Positions 52,280-62,340 are shown, counted from the stretch's first letter. The stretch is 64,000 bases of DNA from Naumovozyma dairenensis CBS 421 (GCF_000227115.2 NC_016482.1:1054001-1118000); one strand, 5' to 3'. Numbers and translations: made by a program. Notes: a model not told the origin generated them from the letters alone.

Positions 52280-54130
52280 ATGAACAGGTCTGGAACTCTT
52301 CTCTTGACCAAAAAGCTACCAGGTGTGGGGAAACTAGTATCTAGAGGTACAGCTGTTGACATTAACGCGGGTACGAAATATTATAGCAAAGCATCTACAA
52401 AAATTTTCCGATCAAAATATAATGGAAGTTATTCTAATTCTAAGAAGGTAAATTGGTCATTAGCGCTTGCAACAATTGCTGCTGCTACTGTCTCTCTGAC
52501 ACTATCTCCATGGAACGCTTCACAAATTTCAAATGACGCAAATATTAACGATGAAAAACCACTGATCTCTCCCGACGAAGTTGCCAAACATCATACCCCA
52601 GCGGATTGCTGGGTAGTTATTCATGATAAAGTTTATGACTTAACTTCATTTATTCCAATCCATCCTGGTGGACCAGATATCATCAAGTCAAACGCAGGTA
52701 AGGACGTTACTAACATTTTTGGTCCCATTCATGCCCCAGGCGTCATTGAAAAATATCTACCACCAAGATGTTACTTGGGACCATTGGAAAGTCCAATGCC
52801 ATCTCATCTAGTCTGTGATCCATATACTCCTGGTGAATCGAAAGCTGATATAATTAGGAAATTGGAATTGAGGAAGAATTTACCACCATTGAATTCATTA
52901 GTTAACTTGTACGATTTTGAAAAATTAGCCTCAAAGATTTTGTCAAATCAAGCTTGGGCTTATTATTCAAGTGGTGCTGAAGATGAAATCTCATACAGAG
53001 AAAATCATTCTGCTTATCGTAGAATCTTTTTCAAACCAAGAATCTTAGTAGATGTATCAAAAGTGGATACTAACACTGAGATGTTAGGCTCTAAGACCGA
53101 TGTACCATTTTATGTTTCTGCTACAGCGTTATGTAAATTGGGTAACCCAAGAGAAGGTGAAAAAGATATTGCAAGAGGTTGTGGTCAAGGTTCTACTAAG
53201 GTTCCTCAGATGATTTCCACTTTGGCTTCATGTTCTGTTGATGAGATTGTAGAGGCTGCTCCCTCGAAGGATCAAATTGAATGGTATCAAGTTTATGTTA
53301 ATTCAGATAGGAAAATCACCAAGGATATGATTAAACATGTAGAAAAATTAGGTATAAAGGCTTTGTTTGTTACTGTGGACGCCCCATCTTTAGGTCGTAG
53401 AGAAAAGGATTTGAAAATCAAATTTCTTGGCTCTGATCAAGGTGCTAAAGTTATGAAGGAAAATCCAGAGATTGTCAACCAAGACAAAAATGATAATGAT
53501 TCGGAACCAGCGAACGGTGCATCGAGAGCATTATCTAAATTTATTGATCCATCATTGACTTGGAATGATATAATGGAAATGAGGAAATGGACAAAATTAC
53601 CAATTGTTATCAAAGGTGTACAAAGAGTGGAAGATGTTGTGAAAGCTGCAGAGGTCGGCGTAAATGGTGTTGTACTTTCAAATCATGGTGGTAGACAATT
53701 AGATTACTCGAGACCCCCCATTGAATTATTAGCAGAAGCTATGCCAATCCTAAAGGAAAAACAATTAGATGACAAATTAGAACTATACGTCGATGGTGGC
53801 ATTCGCCGTGGTACAGATGTTTTGAAAGCGTTATGTTTAGGTGCCAAAGGTGTCGGGTTAGGTAGACCATTCCTATATGCTAATTCATGTTATGGTAAGG
53901 ATGGTGTCCAGCGGGCCATTGAAATGTTAACAGAAGAACTTGAAATGTCTATGAGATTATTGGGTGTCACAAGTATCAAAGATTTGAGCTCCGACTTGCT
54001 GGACCTTACAAATTTGAAGGGAAGATCGGTAAACGTATCAAAAGATTATTTGTTTGACAATGTATATAGAACCAACACTTTAGCTTCATTCCAAAACGGT
54101 TACGACGACGATGATGATGATGATGATTAA
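52280..54130 (+). CDS. CYB2: L-lactate cytochrome c oxidoreductase (flavocytochrome b2), copy 2
   Basis: 616 residues from the ATG at 52280; the frame begins 10 codons earlier at a TTG, not used. Same architecture as copy 1: basic presequence, hydrophobic segment near 60-80, cytochrome b5 domain with IHPGG and GPIHAPG heme ligands, FMN domain with SNHGGRQLD and VDGGIRRGTDV. The two proteins are close in the catalytic domain, diverge in the presequence, in the loop before GASRALSKF, and at the tail, where this copy ends in a run of eight Asp. Both appear functional. Differences in the promoter suggest different regulation. Convergent with SPC2. Confidence 0.96.
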   Translation: MNRSGTLLLTKKLPGVGKLVSRGTAVDINAGTKYYSKASTKIFRSKYNGSYSNSKKVNWSLALATIAAATVSLTLSPWNASQISNDANINDEKPLISPDEVAKHHTPADCWVVIHDKVYDLTSFIPIHPGGPDIIKSNAGKDVTNIFGPIHAPGVIEKYLPPRCYLGPLESPMPSHLVCDPYTPGESKADIIRKLELRKNLPPLNSLVNLYDFEKLASKILSNQAWAYYSSGAEDEISYRENHSAYRRIFFKPRILVDVSKVDTNTEMLGSKTDVPFYVSATALCKLGNPREGEKDIARGCGQGSTKVPQMISTLASCSVDEIVEAAPSKDQIEWYQVYVNSDRKITKDMIKHVEKLGIKALFVTVDAPSLGRREKDLKIKFLGSDQGAKVMKENPEIVNQDKNDNDSEPANGASRALSKFIDPSLTWNDIMEMRKWTKLPIVIKGVQRVEDVVKAAEVGVNGVVLSNHGGRQLDYSRPPIELLAEAMPILKEKQLDDKLELYVDGGIRRGTDVLKALCLGAKGVGLGRPFLYANSCYGKDGVQRAIEMLTEELEMSMRLLGVTSIKDLSSDLLDLTNLKGRSVNVSKDYLFDNVYRTNTLASFQNGYDDDDDDDD

Positions 54131-54286
54131 TTTAATTAACGTTATGTATTCACGTAAAAAAAATAGCAAAAGCACGAAGACAATAAAAATGTATATTTAC
54201 TCATTTAAATCCTGTACACTAATTTTATTCGTCGCATACAAAAAGTTATGTAAATATTCGAGCTAACGATGTCTATTCGTTGGTCT

Positions 54287-54808
54287 TTAATTATCTTTCT
54301 TTATTTCTATAGTATCCAATTGTTCTTGGAACCAGTCATGGAGCAGTTTTGTTTGTAAATATCCGGCTTCATTGAACACTTTTGTTGTTTCAAGAACTCT
54401 CTTAAACTCTTCATCCTTTGTATCATTTTTCACAAAGGTAACATAGTATTTAGGTTCAGCTTCTTCATAGCTTGTACTAATGGCAATTTTAGAACCATTT
54501 TGAGAATGCTGTCCAGTATAAGTAACTGACTTCTCTATATACTTTTTAAAATACCATAATAAAGCTGATAAGAAGAAATAACAGGCTACCAATATCTCTT
54601 GATATGCGATAACATTCTTGTGACCCAACTTCTTATCCAATAGGAAACTTGTTCCAGCAACCGCAGCAATTGAATAACCTATAATTAACTTGATATCGAT
54701 CAGTTTGAATGATTCTTTATAATTTAAAGTTTCTAAAACGGATGGAAGCGCTTCATCTAGTACTTTGGCTACTTCTGGTGTAGAATATACATTCACTGGC
54801 TTACTCAT
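54287..54808 (-). CDS. SPC2: Signal peptidase complex subunit Spc2
   Basis: 173 residues, against 178 in S. cerevisiae. Non-catalytic subunit of the ER signal peptidase complex that links it to the Sec61 translocon and helps position substrates. Two hydrophobic segments at about residues 42-58 and 70-88 form a hairpin, with both ends cytosolic as known for SPC25-type proteins. N-terminal KPVNVYSTPEVAKVLDEALP and C-terminal charged region with a Phe-x-Glu-Ala-Gly segment fit the family. Position between CYB2 and the IMD gene agrees with YML055W. Confidence 0.9.
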   Translation of the reverse strand: MSKPVNVYSTPEVAKVLDEALPSVLETLNYKESFKLIDIKLIIGYSIAAVAGTSFLLDKKLGHKNVIAYQEILVACYFFLSALLWYFKKYIEKSVTYTGQHSQNGSKIAISTSYEEAEPKYYVTFVKNDTKDEEFKRVLETTKVFNEAGYLQTKLLHDWFQEQLDTIEIKKDN

Positions 54809-55255
54809 CTTTTCTTCTTAAGTGTTTAAACTTATAAGGTTAAGATTCCCTCGAATTCGGTAATTGGAATCCTGAATTGATAAGAGAGGTCACTCAGTTA
54901 CGAATGTTATACTTCTTAGTCCAGCTAATTAATTGATAAATTATATTTGAATGTTTGATGATAACATAGTGTCACCACAGAAGGGTTACCCGCGGTATGT
55001 TGAAGATTTGGCGTAACCACGTAATTACGTATATAATAATAGATGAGTATAAACAATACTTCAATAGGGAAGAGTGAGTAAGTACCTAGATTCGATGGCT
55101 ATTCATCATTTCACAAAGGCATTCCGGGAAGGATAGCATTGGATCTAGGAGTTGATATAGTACGATTATTGAATTTAACATAATATTTAATATTTTTTCT
55201 TCGAAGAAGGAAAGTATTAATGCACCAGACTAGAAAGAAGTGATAAAACATATTC
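54809..55255. other. SPC2-CRN1 divergent promoter region
   Basis: No gene. A good Reb1 site sits near the SPC2 side. Confidence 0.6.
54986..54992 (+). promoter_or_regulatory. Candidate Reb1 site between SPC2 and CRN1
   Basis: TTACCCG, full core match, 178 bases from the SPC2 ATG and 264 from CRN1. Confidence 0.55.
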
Positions 55256-57241
55256 ATGGCTATGGATTCCAAGATAGTTCAAAATTCAAAATATAGATAT
55301 GTATACGGTAAGAATGCGAAAAAGGATCTTCAATATGAAAATATTAAGGTGACGACGAATCCATGGGATTCAAATCTAATTAAATGTAATGAAAAATTCA
55401 TAGCAGTAAATTGGTTTTCTTCAGGCAGCGTTGGTTCATTTGCCATTTTACGAATAGACCAAGTGGGTAAACTGCCTGATCAAATTTCCCTATTTAAAGG
55501 TCATAAATCTCAAATTCTAGATACAGACTTTGATCCATTCAATACCTATAGAATTGCATCTGCATCTGATGATTGTAGCATTGGAATATGGGATATTCCA
55601 AAGAATTATTCACCTTCTACATATTTAGATGATGAGGAAAATATACCTAAAGATATTAGTCCGTCCTTTTTCTTATATGGGCATGCGAGGAAGGTGGGTC
55701 ATATATTATATCATCCGACAATTCCAAATATATTAGCATCTTCTTCCTTAGATTACTCAGTAAAAATATGGAACATAGGGACAAAGAAGGACGAAATTAC
55801 ATTAAGACATTCAGACATGGTCACTTCAATGTCCTTCTCATATGATGGGGCATATCTGGCCACAATAAGCCGTGATAAGATGTTGCGAATATGGGATATA
55901 CGTGAAAATAAAATCATTAGTGAAACGAGAGCACATAGAGGTCCTAAGATACAAAGAGTCCTGTGGCTTGGTGATTCAAATTATGTAGTTACCACTGGAT
56001 TTTCTAAGACATGTGAACGGCAAATTGGACTCTGGAATGCATTCCAATTAAGAAATAATGGAAAGAGCAAATTTTATGGAATTGACCAATCCTCTGGTTT
56101 ACTAATGCCATTTTTTGATAATCTTACCAAAATCTTATACGTTGTCGGGAGGGGTGATGCAAATATTAGATATTATGAATTCCAAAATAATGAATTATTA
56201 CAATTATCACAGTACCAATCTTTAGAACCACAACGGGGATTTTCCATTTTACCGAGATCTTTGTGTAATGGGAAAGGTAATGAGCTCATGAAATGTTTGA
56301 GATTGGTAGATGGTAATCGTATTGTTCCAGTCTCATTTTTCGTGCCACGAAGAGTAGAAGGATTTCAAAAGGAAAAAACTTCAACTAGCTCCAAACCTCA
56401 AATAACAATGTCTGCTAGCGAATGGTTCGGTCAAAAATCAGACAAAGTTATAATGTCGAATAAGACAAATGTGCTTAGCTTAAATAACTCTTCCAAATCA
56501 TTAATGAATCCGCGAGGGATCACAGAACATGGAAACGAAAAAAGCTTGTCTGTAACTGATGCCTTTTCACCTCCTACCTCCATCAATGAAGATTCTAATA
56601 TTTCCATACCATCTTTGAGAATTTCAAAATTACGAAGGAGGGAAGAACCACCATTAGCAAGATCATATCTTAGATCTATATCTAGTGAAGAAGAAAAGAG
56701 AACGAGGAGAAGGATAACCTCTCAGAAAAATAGGCTAATAAGTGGGCTTAGTGACTCCCCCATCAAAAAAGGGGAAGAAATTTTACGTCCTGAAGAGGAG
56801 AGTTCTTCTGTGAACCTTACAGAAGCTGAAGACCGAAAAGTAGCAAAGATTACGCCACAGGTAGCTGCCACAAGCACTGAAGAACCTTCAATAAAACAGC
56901 TTTCCAATACGCTCAAATGGAATGATAACCAAATTGGTGTTTCCCTAAGTATCAATACGCCTAACACTAAAATTGCTTCAATAGACATAAAAAAGCAGAG
57001 CAATTCTCTAGGATCAACTCTTGCAATTCACATATCAATGAACGCATTAACATTCAATATGCAATCTGAAAACTTATTTAGAGACTCAGTCTTGGATAAT
57101 ATCGCTTCCTTAGGAAACCACGTCACTACTCTTGAAGATAATTTAAAATATCTTCAAGACATGGATACTTCACATTTGGCTCGTCTGAGGAGTTTAGAAC
57201 AAAAGATTCAAATACTCGAAGAAAAGACAGCTCGCGATTGA
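55256..57241 (+). CDS. CRN1: Coronin, actin-binding WD-repeat protein
   Basis: 661 residues, against 651 in S. cerevisiae. Crn1 binds F-actin, bundles filaments and regulates Arp2/3 at cortical patches. The N-terminal coronin motif (NSKYRYVYGKNAKKDLQYENI) is followed by a seven-bladed WD40 propeller over about residues 30-390, with clear repeats such as FDPFNTYRIASASDDCSIGIW and NILASSSLDYSVKIWN. Then comes a Ser/Lys/Glu-rich unique region (about 390-590) and a C-terminal coiled coil with heptad leucines (about 615-655) that mediates oligomerisation and Arp2/3 contact. S. cerevisiae CRN1 is YLR429W on chromosome XII, three genes from IMD3 (YLR432W). Confidence 0.95.
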   Translation: MAMDSKIVQNSKYRYVYGKNAKKDLQYENIKVTTNPWDSNLIKCNEKFIAVNWFSSGSVGSFAILRIDQVGKLPDQISLFKGHKSQILDTDFDPFNTYRIASASDDCSIGIWDIPKNYSPSTYLDDEENIPKDISPSFFLYGHARKVGHILYHPTIPNILASSSLDYSVKIWNIGTKKDEITLRHSDMVTSMSFSYDGAYLATISRDKMLRIWDIRENKIISETRAHRGPKIQRVLWLGDSNYVVTTGFSKTCERQIGLWNAFQLRNNGKSKFYGIDQSSGLLMPFFDNLTKILYVVGRGDANIRYYEFQNNELLQLSQYQSLEPQRGFSILPRSLCNGKGNELMKCLRLVDGNRIVPVSFFVPRRVEGFQKEKTSTSSKPQITMSASEWFGQKSDKVIMSNKTNVLSLNNSSKSLMNPRGITEHGNEKSLSVTDAFSPPTSINEDSNISIPSLRISKLRRREEPPLARSYLRSISSEEEKRTRRRITSQKNRLISGLSDSPIKKGEEILRPEEESSSVNLTEAEDRKVAKITPQVAATSTEEPSIKQLSNTLKWNDNQIGVSLSINTPNTKIASIDIKKQSNSLGSTLAIHISMNALTFNMQSENLFRDSVLDNIASLGNHVTTLEDNLKYLQDMDTSHLARLRSLEQKIQILEEKTARD

Positions 57242-57767
57242 TATCGATTCCCCCTTAATTATTTATGCGCACTTAGTATTTTCATTATAGACTCTATAGA
57301 CACTACTCAATAAATGTAACATTATTAACTGTACTTTTCCAAAAACAAAATCTATATTACTCTTTGGTTTAAATTCGTGTGACGTTTCAAATTAACTGAC
57401 ACAGTTCCTTTTGAAATATTTGCGGCGCCGAACGAAGAGAAAAAAAGTGAAAAAATTTTTAAATGAAAAAATCTTTCAGTAAGGGCATCGCTCGATGTAT
57501 CGACAAGAGTCAAACAGGTGAGAAAAGAAAAACTATAAATACGTTGACAAGATCCCATTCCAAATCTGAGTCGAAAACGATCTTTCCCATTAGTTCAAAT
57601 TTTTTCTTTTGTCTTGTATTCCTAATATCTTGGGCTTGTACATTTTCTTCTCAATATGGTGGCTATTTATTTCTGTCCCTTTCATCATCTTGTTCTTTTT
57701 AAAGAATTAACAAAATATAAGTGATAACTCATTTTCCAGATACCCCTTCAACTATAAACATATAATA
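57242..57767. other. CRN1-IMD spacer (IMD promoter)
   Basis: No gene recognised. A 79-codon ATG frame at 57463-57702 ends 65 bases before the IMD start; it has no known relative and is probably fortuitous. Confidence 0.55.
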
Positions 57768-59711
57768 ATGGCTGCTGTCAGAGATTACAAAACTGCTCTT
57801 GAACACTTAAAGACCTATCCAAAGAAAGATGGGTTATCCGTTCAAGAATTAATGGATTCAAACACGAGAGGTGGTTTGACTTACAATGATTTCTTGATCT
57901 TACCAGGTTACGTTGGTTTCGGTTCTACTGATGTAGTCTTACGAACTAGATTAACCAAGAAAATCGCTTTAAACACGCCATTTGTTTCATCTCCTATGGA
58001 TACTGTTACTGAAGCTGATATGGCTATTCATATGGCATTATTAGGTGGTATTGGTATCATTCATCACAATTGTTCTCATGATGAACAAGCCGCTATGGTT
58101 AGAAAAGTTAAGAAGTACGAAAATGGGTTCATTAACTCTCCTATTGTCGTTTCTCCCCAAACTACTATTGCTGAAGCTAGACAAATGAAGCAAGATTACG
58201 GCTTTTCTGGTTTTCCAGTTACTGGTATGTTCTAACATTTTTATTTTACTTTTATTATTGTTCCTTCGATTGTTGATTTTGTTATACTGATCTTTTATTT
58301 TATATTTGGTCCAATTTTCGAAAAATATAAAGAGAAAACGTGTTCAATGAAAAGTCCAATTTTTAATGATGATTAATCTTTTTTATTTAATAACTTTCGT
58401 TCTACTGACTGTGATCAAACGATCTTGTAGATAACTTTTACTCTGAAAATACTTTCCAATAGACAGTTTTCCTTTTTATTTTTTGCATTAAGGGATCAGA
58501 ATATAAGCAAAAGAGGAAATACAAAAAAAATCAATATATTTTTTTTCAAGGATATTTTTACTAACTTTTAGAATTTTAATATTTGTTAAAATCTAACTAT
58601 CAATTTAGAAAATGGTCAATTCCCAGGTAAATTATTAGGTATAGTTACTTCTCGTGATATTCAATTCGTTGAAGATGCTACTTTACCAGTTTCTGAAATT
58701 ATGACCAAGGATCCAGTTACCAGTTTGCATGGTATTACTTTGTCTGAAGGTAATGAAATCCTAAGAAAGATTAAGAAGGGTAAATTATTAATTGTCGATG
58801 AAGAAAACAACTTAGTCTCAATGCTTTCAAGAGCTGATTTAATGAAAAATCAAAACTACCCATTAGCTTCCAAATCTGCTACTACCAAACAATTATTATG
58901 TGGTGCTTCCATTGGTACTTTGCCAACAGACAGAATTAGATTGACTAAATTAGTCGAAGCTGGTTTAGATGTCGTTGTCATTGACTCTTCTCAAGGTAAC
59001 TCTCTTTTCCAAATTGAAATGTTGAAATGGATCAAACAAACATACCCAGACTTAGAAGTCATTGCAGGTAACGTTGCCACTAGAGAACAAGCTGCTAATT
59101 TGATTGCTGCCGGTTGTGATGGTTTAAGAATCGGTATGGGCTCTGGTTCTATTTGTATTACTCAAGAAGTTATGGCTTGTGGTAGACCACAAGGTACTGC
59201 TGTTTACAACGTTTGTCAATTTGCTAACCAATTCGGTGTTCCATGTATGGCCGATGGTGGTGTTGCTAACATTGGTCACATTGTTAAAGCTATTGCCCTA
59301 GGTGCCTCCACCGTGATGATGGGTGGTATGCTTGCTGGTACTACTGAATCTCCAGGTGAATACTTCTTTAGAGACGGTAAGAGATTAAAATCTTACCGTG
59401 GTATGGGTTCCGTTGATGCAATGAATAAAGGTGCTGCGTCTGCATCCCGTTATTTCTCTGAAGATGACAAGGTCTTTGTTGCTCAAGGTGTTGCTGGTTC
59501 TGTCGTTGACAAGGGTTCTATCAAGAAGTTCATCCCATACTTATACAATGGTCTACAACATTCTTGTCAAGATATTGGTGTTACTTCTGTTAATGCCTTA
59601 CGTGAAGAAGTTCAAAGCGGTAACGTCAGGTTTGAATTTAGAACAGCTTCTGCCCAATTGGAAGGTGGTATTAATAACTTACATTCTTATGAAAAACGTT
59701 TACATAACTGA
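57768..59711 (+). CDS. IMD4: Inosine-5'-monophosphate dehydrogenase, two exons
   Basis: Coding parts 57768-58224 and 58609-59711, 519 residues after splicing (S. cerevisiae Imd3/Imd4: 523/524). It oxidises IMP to XMP, the committed step of GMP synthesis. Exon 1 ends one base into the Glu codon of the ...PVT-ENG... junction, restoring the family sequence. Parts: catalytic barrel start with [13 protein letters not shown]; two CBS domains at about 120-240 interrupted by the intron; catalytic Cys335 in [35 protein letters not shown]. Among S. cerevisiae paralogues only IMD4 has an intron, and neighbours SPC2 and SML1 are those of IMD4; CRN1 is the neighbour of IMD3. Confidence 0.96.
58225..58608 (+). 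other. Spliceosomal intron of the IMD gene
   Basis: 384 nt. Donor GTATGT at 58225-58230, branch site TACTAAC at 58559-58565, acceptor TTTAG ending at 58608 (43 nt after the branch site). An earlier TAG at 58569-58571 is too close to the branch site. It hosts a snR54-like snoRNA. Confidence 0.95.
58362..58450 (+). ncRNA. SNR54: Box C/D snoRNA, snR54-like, inside the IMD intron
   Basis: Box C ATGATGA at 58366-58372 and box D CTGA at 58443-58446, flanked by short T and A runs that can pair. An internal CTGA at 58405-58408 (D') is followed by TGTGATC (C'-like). Upstream of D' lies the guide TAACTTTCGTTCT (58391-58403), complementary over 13 nt to 18S rRNA AGAACGAAAGTTA. By the D+5 rule it methylates the second A of AGAAC, which I believe corresponds to yeast 18S A974, the known snR54 target. 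SNR54 is also intronic in S. cerevisiae IMD4. Ends are approximate. Confidence 0.85.
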
Positions 59712-61063
59712 GAGAGTTTGTGAAAATTCAATTTTATTTAGGTGAACACACGTAAAAAAATAGATTATTTAAACGATATTCCATTTAATCATATATATAA
59801 TGTCATTTTGTATACTACATTAATAAACAGGTTTTTTCAATTTTGATTCTTCTTATTTTCATTTACTAAATGACGGACTAAGGTTCTGTCGCTAGACGAA
59901 AGGTTATGTCTCCACGACACAAGATACACTGGCTGAGCCACTATTTAAACGTCAATAATGAACCAAGATATTGGATACAATAAAGTAATGTGTGGTGGCT
60001 ACCAGTTATCCAAGCTTTTGTTAAGCAAGTAAAAATACAAGTAATAGAAATTAGAAAGAAAGCCAAAGAAAGACATAAAGACTACTCCACAAAATGCCGA
60101 ATGGTTCTAATATAAAGGGCCGTTTCAGAATGCTATATTCTCTTGCAACGCAATTTTTACCAATGAAATAGTATGTTTACTCCTTTGGGTAATAATTCGC
60201 TATCAAAAGAAAATGTTCAAAGAAAATTACTTTTTGGAGCAGTACGTGAAGACAGAAAGACAGCAAGCACCACTGTCTAGATTATAAAGCATATATTTCC
60301 TGAAAGTTAATATGTATAGTTTGTTTGAACAACATGTCAGTTCTCCAAAGATTTTCACAAGGATACTGAAGAATGTTTCAACCTCAACACCATCGTTAAG
60401 AGTAAATCAATGCAATCTAGTTTAAAAGAAAAACTTGCTGGTTAACGAGTATATATTCAAATGAATTCAACACCAATATTCCTGATTCGTAACAAGTTTT
60501 TGAACAAAGTGTTATGCTCCCTAGTCATATAAATCCGAATATTTTTTCTATCCCCAAGTTAATAACCTATACAAACGTTCTCGAGTTAAATGAATCAAAA
60601 AGAAAAGTATTCTTTAAAGTACATATTAACCATTAACCTATATAATGTCCGAGTACCAATGCCTTAATATGATCTTCTACTTTCAACCTTCACCTCACAT
60701 ATCGTATACTTTTATTGATAACGATGTATTCATTTTTCTTGTCTATGATTAAATGTATGACATGCTTATAAAAGAAATAAAGTTTTAAAAAAACGCGAGA
60801 ACTGGAAACAGGAAACAGTTCTATGCGACCTCAAAGAAATAAAATGTATGCTAATGTTCAATATCCAATCAATGTGAATCGAGTCTTGTTGTTTTTTATT
60901 ATCCATTCCCCTTCGAATGCTAATGTGACGTTCTTAACTTGCTGTGAGAAAAAATCAAAATATGTGATGAATTTTTCCCTCCTTATTTTCCATTGTCATT
61001 TTTATCTCTATCTCCTCACAATGTGAATATTTATTATGTTTTTTTGGTTCTTTTATCTTAGAT
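59712..61063. other. IMD-SML1 convergent spacer; CMP2/CNA1 expected but absent
   Basis: 1.35 kb with no gene. S. cerevisiae has the calcineurin catalytic gene CMP2 (YML057W) between IMD4 and SML1. I see no phosphatase motif in any frame. A 67-codon frame at 60823-61026 is probably fortuitous. Confidence 0.6.
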
Positions 61064-61432
61064 TTAAAAGTCCATTTCTTCGATTTTACCAGATGCAAAC
61101 ATGGTGTTCAAATCAGCGGCACCGAATTTATTACTTTTAATATCTTGATCAATATTTTGTAATTTTTGTTCAACACTTTCTTCCCACATTTCCAAAGTGG
61201 AACCAGATTCATAGAATGAAGAAGTACAGTTCTTTTCTAACATTGGAGGAGCAGTGTTCATAGTTGGTAATGGAACACGCTTGAATTCAGGGACAACGGT
61301 AGTAGCAGCTTGTGCTCTGTTTGCTTCTTCGACTTCTTGTTGATGGCTCATGGCAAGATGATGTCTTATTCTGTCAGCCGCAGAGTTAACATCCTTTAAG
61401 TATTCTAATTTTGATTTTTCGTCCATTGTCAT
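61064..61432 (-). CDS. SML1: Ribonucleotide reductase inhibitor Sml1 with Hug-like N-terminus
   Basis: 122 residues, against 104 in S. cerevisiae. Sml1 binds Rnr1 and inhibits ribonucleotide reductase until Mec1-Rad53-Dun1 signalling destroys it. Diagnostic parts: FKRVPLPTM at 50-58 (shared with Sml1 and Dif1), then the helical Rnr1-binding region from about 78 (LEMWEESVEQKL) to the tail NKFGAADLNTMF and the terminal KIEEMDF, close to Sml1. The first 35 residues contain ADRIRHHLAMSH at 19-30, resembling the Hug motif of Hug1/Dif1, so this protein joins both modules. An in-frame second ATG is two codons later. Two HUG1-like genes follow upstream on the same strand, as YML058W and YML058W-A. 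Confidence 0.9.
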   Translation of the reverse strand: MTMDEKSKLEYLKDVNSAADRIRHHLAMSHQQEVEEANRAQAATTVVPEFKRVPLPTMNTAPPMLEKNCTSSFYESGSTLEMWEESVEQKLQNIDQDIKSNKFGAADLNTMFASGKIEEMDF

Positions 61433-62100
61433 ATTGATTTTTTTTGACTTTATAGTTTTGATGAAAAGCTAGTTTCCCTTTTTTATTTGTTTTGTAAGTA
61501 TGGTCACTGAAAGAAATTAAATACCAAGACCAACGAAATAATGAGAACAATACATTTGAAGATAAATTGGAGATTGTTTAAGTTGATCGGTCCTTCTTTT
61601 CCTTATATAGCCTTTCTAATTAATGATTTTCTTTTCTTTAAACGGAAACCGTTGAGGAGGAGAGGCGGTGCCGTTAAGCGCGGAGGGGTGTGGGTTTCCT
61701 GAAAATAAATAATGTTGTCTGGGTGCTATTTGTTTACTTTGAGTGGGTGTCTGGGTCATATTGTAAACAACTCGTTTTAAGTGACCAAAATATTGTTTTA
61801 GCCGCTAAGGTCCCAAAGTTTTGAATACATCTAATCTAATACTTAAGGATAAGTTATTTTTGCTTAATGAAGCATAGGACATGTAATTAAAAAATAAATA
61901 AATAAACTATAGTGTTGCATGGTTTTATATCTCAACTATTCATAAGTTTTAAAGTTTAGGGTTCTTAACTGTCTACATAATGCGCGGGGAACTATGGCCA
62001 TTGTGGTTCTACAACAATGTTCAGAGATCCGGGAAGCAGAGGGAGAAAAAGAAATGCATTCCAGTAAGGTAATCACCATTTATAGTATTATACAAACAAA
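61433..62100. other. SML1 promoter region
   Basis: No gene. Has a CG-rich patch near 61650-61700 and two TGTCTGGGT motifs (61716-61724, 61748-61756) of Rap1/telomere-like type. Confidence 0.6.
61714..61757 (-). promoter_or_regulatory. Two candidate Rap1-like sites upstream of SML1
   Basis: Direct copies of TGTCTGGGT at 61716-61724 and 61748-61756 (minus strand ACCCAGACA), 284 and 316 bases before the SML1 ATG. The first continues as TCTGGGTG. Confidence 0.4.
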
Positions 62101-62340
62101 CTAGTGATTAATTGTTTCCTGATTTTCTCTTAGGCGAACCATAACATTATCTTCAGGACGTAAATCAGGAACTTGATATCCTTGCGTAACTTTTTGTCTT
62201 ACTCTACTACCTACAGTAGCTAACACATTCTTATATTCATGTTGATTCTGATATTGTTCCTTCTGATTTTCTAAATTAATACCACCCATACTATGTTGTA
62301 ACCCCTCGATATCTTGATAAATATTTTGATTAGAAGACAT
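62101..62340 (-). CDS. HUG1: Hug1/Dif1-like ribonucleotide reductase regulator, copy A
   Basis: 79 residues. The only recognisable part is the Hug motif at 44-55, GSRVRQKVTQGY, very close to the equivalent in S. cerevisiae Dif1 and similar to Hug1. No Sml1-type PLP motif or C-terminal helix, so it is Hug1-like in architecture. Dif1 and Hug1 bind the small subunit Rnr2-Rnr4: Dif1 promotes its nuclear import, Hug1 restrains activity after DNA damage. The remainder is Gln/Asn/Glu-rich and probably disordered. Lies in the SML1-HUG1 position of S. cerevisiae chromosome XIII. An X-box and a Reb1-like site lie about 250-270 bases upstream. Confidence 0.8.
   Translation of the reverse strand: MSSNQNIYQDIEGLQHSMGGINLENQKEQYQNQHEYKNVLATVGSRVRQKVTQGYQVPDLRPEDNVMVRLRENQETINH

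Noticed and set aside
57463..57702. 79-codon frame before the IMD gene
   Set aside because: No relative known; low-complexity Ser-rich end, and it lies in the promoter.
58569..58571. Alternative TAG acceptor in the IMD intron
   Set aside because: Only 4-6 bases after the branch site and it would put exon 2 out of the conserved sequence.
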